DNA of 8,349 nucleotides from CAYQDR01 sp964416315 (GTDB lineage Bacteria; Methylomirabilota; Methylomirabilia; Rokubacteriales; DASRDR01). Location of the stretch: NCBI GenBank assembly GCA_964416315.1, contig CAYQDR010000168.1, positions 1 through 8,349 on the forward strand, given 5' to 3'. The notes under the pieces are model-generated. The model searched no databases. It saw only the letters and a program-made list of their open reading frames with translations, and was not told the DNA's origin. How positions within the stretch are numbered: position 1 is the first letter of the stretch; every line of letters starts with the position of its first letter. Positions 5,230 through 8,349 of this stretch are shown here, piece after piece. Made by a program: the position numbers and the translations under genes.

Positions 5230-6636
5230 TTAGATGTCGAAGTAGAGGGCGAACTCGTACGGGTGCGGCCGCAACCGCACCGGGTCCACCTCGTTCTTCC
5301 GCTTGTACTCGATCCAGGTCTCGATGAGGTCCGGCGTGAACACGTCTCCCTTGAGGAGGAAGTCGTGGTCCTCCTCGAGGGCGTCCAGCACCACGTCCAG
5401 CGAGCCCGGCAGCTGCTTCACCGCCTTCGCCTCCTCCGGCGGGAGCTCGTAGAGGTCCTTGTCGATGGGGGTGCCGGGGTCGATCTTGTTCACGACGCCG
5501 TCGAGGCCGGCCATGAGGCACGCGGCGAAGCTGAGGTACGGGTTGCACGAGGGGTCCGGCGTGCGGAACTCGATCCGCTTCGCCTTCTCCGATCGGGAGT
5601 ACATCGGGATTCGCACGCACGCCGATCGGTTCCGCTGACTGTAGACGAGGTTGATCGGCGCCTCGTACCCCGGCACGAGGCGGCGGTACGAGTTGGTCGT
5701 CGGCGCGATGATGGCGCAGAGCGCCGACGCGTGCTTGAGGATCCCCCCGATGTAGTAGAGGCAGGTCTTCGAGATGTCCGCGTACCCTCCCAGCTCGTAG
5801 AAGAGGTTCTTGCCGTTCTTCCAGAGCGACTGGTGCGTGTGCATGCCCGAGCCGTTGTCCTGGAAGATCGGCTTCGGCATGAAGGTGACGGTCTTCCCAT
5901 TCTTGACGGCCGTGTTCTTCGTGACGTACTTGTACCACATCACCTTGTCGGCCATCTTGGTCAGCGTGTCGAACCGCATGTCGATCTCGGTCTGGCCCGC
6001 GGTACCCACCTCGTGGTGGTGCACCTCCACCTTGACGCCGACCGACTCCAGGTTCAGCACCATCTCCGAGCGGAGGTTCTGGAAGTGGTCCATCGGCGGC
6101 ACCGGGAAGTACCCCTGCTTGTACCGCGGCTTGTACCCGTAGCTCTCCTTCCCCGCGTTCCAGAACCCTGCCTCCGAGTCGATCTGGTAGAAGCCGAAGT
6201 TGTACCCCTGGTCGAACTTCACCGTGTCCAGGATGAAGAACTCCAGCTCCGGGCCGATGTAGACCGTGTCCGCGATCCCCGTCTGCTTCAGGTAGAGCTC
6301 GGCCTTCTGGGCGATGTAGCGGGGATCCCGCGTGTAGGGCTCCATCGTCACCGGGTCCTTCACGTTGCAGATCAGGACCAGGGTCGGCACCGCCGTGAAC
6401 GGGTCCATCTGCACCGATGTCGGGTCCGGCATCAGCAGCATGTCGGATTCGTCGATCGTCTGGTAGCCCCGGATCGACGACCCGTCGAACCCGATCCCCT
6501 CCGTGAACAGCTCCTCGGTCAGCTCACCCACTGGGATCGAGAAGTGCTGCCACAGGCCCGGCACGTCGATGAACCTGAGGTCCACGATCTTCGCGCCTCG
6601 ATCCTTGGCGAGCTTCAGCACATCCTTCGGCGTCAT
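5230..6636 (-). CDS. glnA: Glutamine synthetase, type I
   Basis: Joins ammonia to glutamate with ATP to make glutamine, the main entry of ammonium into metabolism. The 468 residues fit the dodecameric type I enzyme. Visible active-site elements are the D51 loop in FDGSSIRGY; metal ligands E130 and E132 (GPELEFF), E209 and E217 (HHHEVGTAGQTEIDM), H266 (NGSGMHTHQS), and E356 with R358 (IEFRTPDPSCNPYL); and the flap E325 (PGYEAPINL). Y396 in KDLYELPPEEAK matches the E. coli adenylylation tyrosine Y397, so control by a GlnE-type adenylyltransferase is likely (beta subtype). The ATG at 6636 follows GGAGG by six bases and gives the usual MTPKDVLKLAKD start; an in-frame ATG 66 bp upstream (6702) lacks homology. 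A sigma-54-type promoter lies upstream. No glnB or ntrBC is adjacent. Confidence 0.98.
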   Translation of the reverse strand: MTPKDVLKLAKDRGAKIVDLRFIDVPGLWQHFSIPVGELTEELFTEGIGFDGSSIRGYQTIDESDMLLMPDPTSVQMDPFTAVPTLVLICNVKDPVTMEPYTRDPRYIAQKAELYLKQTGIADTVYIGPELEFFILDTVKFDQGYNFGFYQIDSEAGFWNAGKESYGYKPRYKQGYFPVPPMDHFQNLRSEMVLNLESVGVKVEVHHHEVGTAGQTEIDMRFDTLTKMADKVMWYKYVTKNTAVKNGKTVTFMPKPIFQDNGSGMHTHQSLWKNGKNLFYELGGYADISKTCLYYIGGILKHASALCAIIAPTTNSYRRLVPGYEAPINLVYSQRNRSACVRIPMYSRSEKAKRIEFRTPDPSCNPYLSFAACLMAGLDGVVNKIDPGTPIDKDLYELPPEEAKAVKQLPGSLDVVLDALEEDHDFLLKGDVFTPDLIETWIEYKRKNEVDPVRLRPHPYEFALYFDI

Positions 6637-6725
6637 GCCGCTCCTCCGTTGCGCGTTTTGGGGTTCATGCCCCGGCCCCGACCCGTCAGCGGGCGAGGCC
6701 ACACCTTACCGCCCCCCAGCAGGCA

Positions 6726-6741
6726 AGCAACGCGCGTGCCC
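6726..6741 (-). promoter_or_regulatory. Sigma-54 (-24/-12) promoter of glnA
   Basis: The minus strand reads GGGCACG-CGCG-TTGCT, matching the sigma-54 consensus TGGCACG-N4-TTGCW at every specified position but the first. The key GG (6740-6739) and GC (6728-6727) are exactly ten bases apart. Transcription should begin near 6715, leaving a leader of about 79 nt before the glnA ATG. Sigma-54 and NtrC control of glnA is well known in many Gram-negative bacteria and fits the conserved adenylylation site. An enhancer-binding activator would be required. Confidence 0.75.
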
Positions 6742-6827
6742 GGGTCGACTAGGAGCCAATCCTCCACAAATCAACCACATACAGACGCTCGGGACGGGAT
6801 GCCTCATCCGCGGGGTTGCCGCTTTCG

Positions 6828-6841
6828 TGGGCAGGTGCCCA
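6828..6841. promoter_or_regulatory. Dyad upstream of glnA promoter, possible activator site
   Basis: TGGGCA (6828-6833) and TGCCCA (6836-6841) form a dyad with a 2-bp centre, about 120 bp upstream of the predicted glnA start point. That is the usual distance for an enhancer-binding protein acting on sigma-54. The sequence is not a clear NtrC site (consensus like TGCACC-N5-GGTGCA), so the assignment rests mainly on position. Confidence 0.25.
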
Positions 6842-7058
6842 TGTTTCGGGCGCGTCGCGCAACCGGCCCCGACCCCCCCGGCGCGCTCCCGGCCCGGGGC
6901 CAGGAGCCTGTCCGCTAGCGAACCGGGCGCGACGCGAGGGCAAGACCGCCGACCGTGAGGCGTTCCGCTCCGAGCGCGGGCTTTGCCCGCGCAATCTTGT
7001 CCAGGGGGGAGGTTCGGCCCCCCGAAAGAAAGGGGCGGAGCCCCCTCCAGTGTCCTAG
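6842..7058. repeat. Gene-free interval with tandem GC hairpins
   Basis: No coding sequence is evident. The right half holds three adjacent hairpins: GCGCGGGC (6974-6981) with GCCCGCGC (6985-6992), loop TTT; GGGGGG (7004-7009) with CCCCCC (7018-7023); and GGGGC (7032-7036) with GCCCC (7040-7044). Together they look like a composite dispersed repeat, different from the CCCTCTCC family. It ends a few bases before the point where aminotransferase homology begins, and may mark the breakpoint that removed that gene's 5' end. The left half is GC-rich with nothing I can name. Confidence 0.5.
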
Positions 7059-7796
7059 CGCGGGAACCGGACCTTGCAGAAGATCCTCAAGTTCGAGGGG
7101 GGCTGGCACGGCCTCCACGACTACGCAATGGTCGGCAACTGGCGGCTCCCCTCCGAGCAGCCCTACCCGAGCCCGCCGCCGGACGTGGGCGGGATCCCGG
7201 AGGGCGCCCTTCGGAGCGTCCTCGTCGCGCCGTTCGACGACCTCGACAGGACGGCGCGGATCGCCGGCGCCCACGCCGACGACCTCGCGGCGATCATCGT
7301 GGAACCCCTCCAGCGCGCGGTCCGGCCGAAGCCCGGGTTCCTCGCCGGCCTGCGGGAGCTGGCCCACCGGCACGGCGCGCTCCTCGTCTTCGACGAGGTG
7401 GTGACGGGCTTCCGGCTGGCCTACGGCGGGGCGCGGGAGCACTACGGCGTCCTCCCCGACCTCGCCGTCTACGGCAAGGCGCTGACGGCAGGCTTCCCGC
7501 CCGCGGCGATCGCCGGGCGGGCCGACGTCATGGCGACGGCCGACCCGAGGCGGAAGGGCAGCCTCGATTACGCCGCGCTCTCCGGGACCCTGAGCGGCCA
7601 CGCGCTCGCGTGCGCGTCCGAGCGTGCCCTCCGCGCGGCCGACTCGGCGCGCGCGACGCAGTTTGCCCTCGAGCTCGTGCACCGCGGCATCTTCACCCTA
7701 CCCGGGACGAAGCTCTACCTCTCCCTCGCCCACACGGAGGCCGACGTCGACCGGACCCTCGACGTCATGGAAGATGTGCTGCGGGTCATCCGCTGA
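7059..7796 (+). pseudogene. Class III aminotransferase (GSA-aminotransferase-like), truncated
   Basis: Remnant of a PLP-dependent class III aminotransferase like glutamate-1-semialdehyde 2,1-aminomutase. Counting from the TTG at 7074, it begins at KILKFEGGWHGLHDY, which lies roughly 130 residues into the family. The PLP-binding D107 (VFDEVVTGFR) and Schiff-base lysine K135 (VYGKALTAGFP) are kept, as is the end (GTKLYLSLAHTEADVDRTLD). Missing are the N-terminal domain with the cofactor phosphate loop and, by recall of the family, some 55-65 residues near 182-190, where SGHALACASERALRAADS jumps straight to the C-terminal helix. The second loss is in frame. An in-frame TAG at 7056 closes the frame upstream, and a hairpin repeat lies just before it. 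With about 240 of 430 residues it should not be functional. Family is sure; the ancestral substrate is not. Confidence 0.85.
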
Positions 7797-7833
7797 CGTC
7801 CGTCCCGCCGCGGCTGCAGTCCATGATCGTCGC

Positions 7834-8299
7834 ATGGTGGCCTCAGGCGCCGACGACTGGCTCCGACAGGCCCGGCGGGACCTTCAGCACGCCCGCGATG
7901 CACTCGACCGGGGCGTTCGAGTGGTCCGCCTTCGCCGCCCAGCAGGCGGCGGAGAAGGCGGTCAAGGCGCTCTACCAGCGGCTCGGCGCGGAGGCGCGCG
8001 GTCACTCCGTGACGCAACTCCTCGCGGCGCTGCCGGCCGGTGCCCGGCCGGCCGACGAGCTGATCGACGTCGCCAAGCAGCTCGACAAGCGCTACGTCAC
8101 GCCGCGGTACCCGAACGCCTATCCGTCCGGCGCGCCGATGGATTTCTACACGCCCGCCGAGGCCGAGCGGGCGATCGCGGGCGCCGAGCGGATCCTTGAG
8201 CACTGTCAGGGCATACTTCGAAAAGGAAGGCGTCCGGCGCGCGGTGGACGAGTATGTCCGCACGCTGGCGGCGCGCTGTCCCGAGCTGGAGGAGGTTAG
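7834..8299 (+). pseudogene. HEPN-domain toxin-like gene, frameshifted
   Basis: HEPN proteins of this type pair with a minimal nucleotidyltransferase (MNT) as a toxin-antitoxin system; known examples are RNases silenced by AMPylation. The first part reads MVASGADDWLRQARRDLQHA then RDALDRG from the ATG at 7834. The rest, from AFEWSAFAAQQAAEKAVKAL on, lies in another frame and continues through GHSVTQLLAALP, LDKRYVTPRYPNAYPSGAP and PAEAERAIAGAERILEHC to a TAG at 8297. The switch falls at GGGG (7910-7913). Restoring two G gives ALDRGAFEW, the family's usual spacing; removing one G gives a product one residue shorter. It is either a real mutation or a sequencing error in a G run. I do not see the RX4-6H nuclease motif of the better-studied members in the C-terminal helix. 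The gene starts 37 bp after the aminotransferase remnant. Confidence 0.75.
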
Positions 8300-8312
8300 G
8301 GCCCGCGCATAA
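8196..8312 (+). pseudogene. 5' fragment of MNT-type nucleotidyltransferase
   Basis: Overlaps the HEPN gene in another frame, the normal arrangement for HEPN/MNT pairs. From a possible TTG start at 8196 it reads MSTVRAYFEKEGVRRAVDEY then VRTLAARCPELEEV, which resembles the N-terminal helix of minimal nucleotidyltransferases. These continue with a strand and the catalytic GSxxxG...DxD motif. Here the frame reads RARA and stops at TAA (8310-8312), and no GSxxxG follows in any frame before the window ends at 8349. Homology is lost after 8297 and the sequence becomes AT-rich at 8308, so the gene appears cut, with foreign or rearranged DNA beyond. The intact enzyme would transfer AMP from ATP to its HEPN partner. 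The start is uncertain, with no good ribosome binding site. Confidence 0.5.
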
Positions 8313-8318
8313 ATAATG

Positions 8319-8331
8319 TCTACATTGTAGA
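8319..8331. promoter_or_regulatory. TCTACA/TGTAGA dyad in AT-rich edge, possible operator
   Basis: TCTACA (8319-8324) and TGTAGA (8326-8331) are perfect 6-bp arms around one base, in an abruptly AT-richer stretch that begins near 8308. Short dyads of this kind are common in promoters of self-regulated small modules, so it may precede a gene starting beyond the window. Position and symmetry are the only evidence. Confidence 0.3.
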
Positions 8332-8349
8332 GGTTGGCGTGTACGCTGC

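Noticed and set aside
3842..5938. A 698-codon minus-strand frame across the dehydrogenase and the end of glnA
   Set aside because: A shadow frame produced by high GC; the dehydrogenase and glnA motifs lie in other frames.
6750..6781. A sigma-70 promoter for glnA on the minus strand (TTGATT, 17 bp, TAGTCG)
   Set aside because: The -10 match is poor, and the sigma-54 site downstream is far better.
5080..6918. A 612-codon plus-strand frame antisense to glnA
   Set aside because: Rich in valine, arginine, histidine and aspartate, as expected for the complement of a GC-rich gene; no domain visible.
7823..7909. An alternative N-terminus MIVAWWPQAPTTGSD for the HEPN protein in the downstream frame
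   Set aside because: It has no HEPN-like character, whereas the frame from the ATG at 7834 gives the expected WLRQARRDLQHARDAL helix.

Overview
The window is very GC-rich (about 70% by eye), densely coding and bacterial. Its genes are mainly housekeeping: NAD synthesis, vitamin B6 synthesis and nitrogen assimilation. A type I glutamine synthetase with a conserved adenylylation tyrosine and a sigma-54-like promoter, the deoxyxylulose-5-phosphate-independent PLP pathway, and many GC-rich dispersed palindromes suggest a free-living, high-GC environmental bacterium. My guess is a Rokubacteria/Methylomirabilota-like or deltaproteobacteria-like lineage. This is inference; no rRNA or other phylogenetic marker is present.

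Layout: (1) 142-1875, minus: glutamine-dependent NAD+ synthetase, nadE. (2) 1959-2162, plus: a small divergently placed zinc-ribbon protein. (3) 2163-2321: an AT-richer leader full of TGGACCA/ATTGG/CCAAT repeats, probably the operator of the next operon. (4) 2322-3203 and 3247-3849, plus: pdxS and pdxT, the two subunits of PLP synthase. (5) 3974-4789, plus: a short-chain dehydrogenase, followed by a 41-codon remnant that looks like the C-terminus of an aspartyl/asparaginyl beta-hydroxylase. (6) 5230-6636, minus: glnA, with a near-perfect -24/-12 promoter 90 bp upstream. (7) 6637-7058: non-coding DNA with the glnA control region and a cluster of hairpin repeats. (8) 7059-8349: a degraded stretch with a class III aminotransferase missing its N-terminus and an internal segment, then a HEPN toxin-like gene with a frameshift, overlapped by the first codons of an MNT nucleotidyltransferase that loses homology and stops before its catalytic motif.

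Three themes stand out. Regulation: pdxST has a candidate MocR/PdxR-type operator and glnA a sigma-54-type promoter. Repeats: at least four copies of a CCCTCTCC...GGAGAGGG palindrome sit at the ends of pdxS, pdxT and glnA, where one supplies the pdxT ribosome binding site and another encodes its last residues. Decay: the right-hand 1.3 kb and the piece after the dehydrogenase are gene remnants. I did not find a convincing, intact novel system; the nearest thing is the broken HEPN/MNT toxin-antitoxin pair at the right edge.
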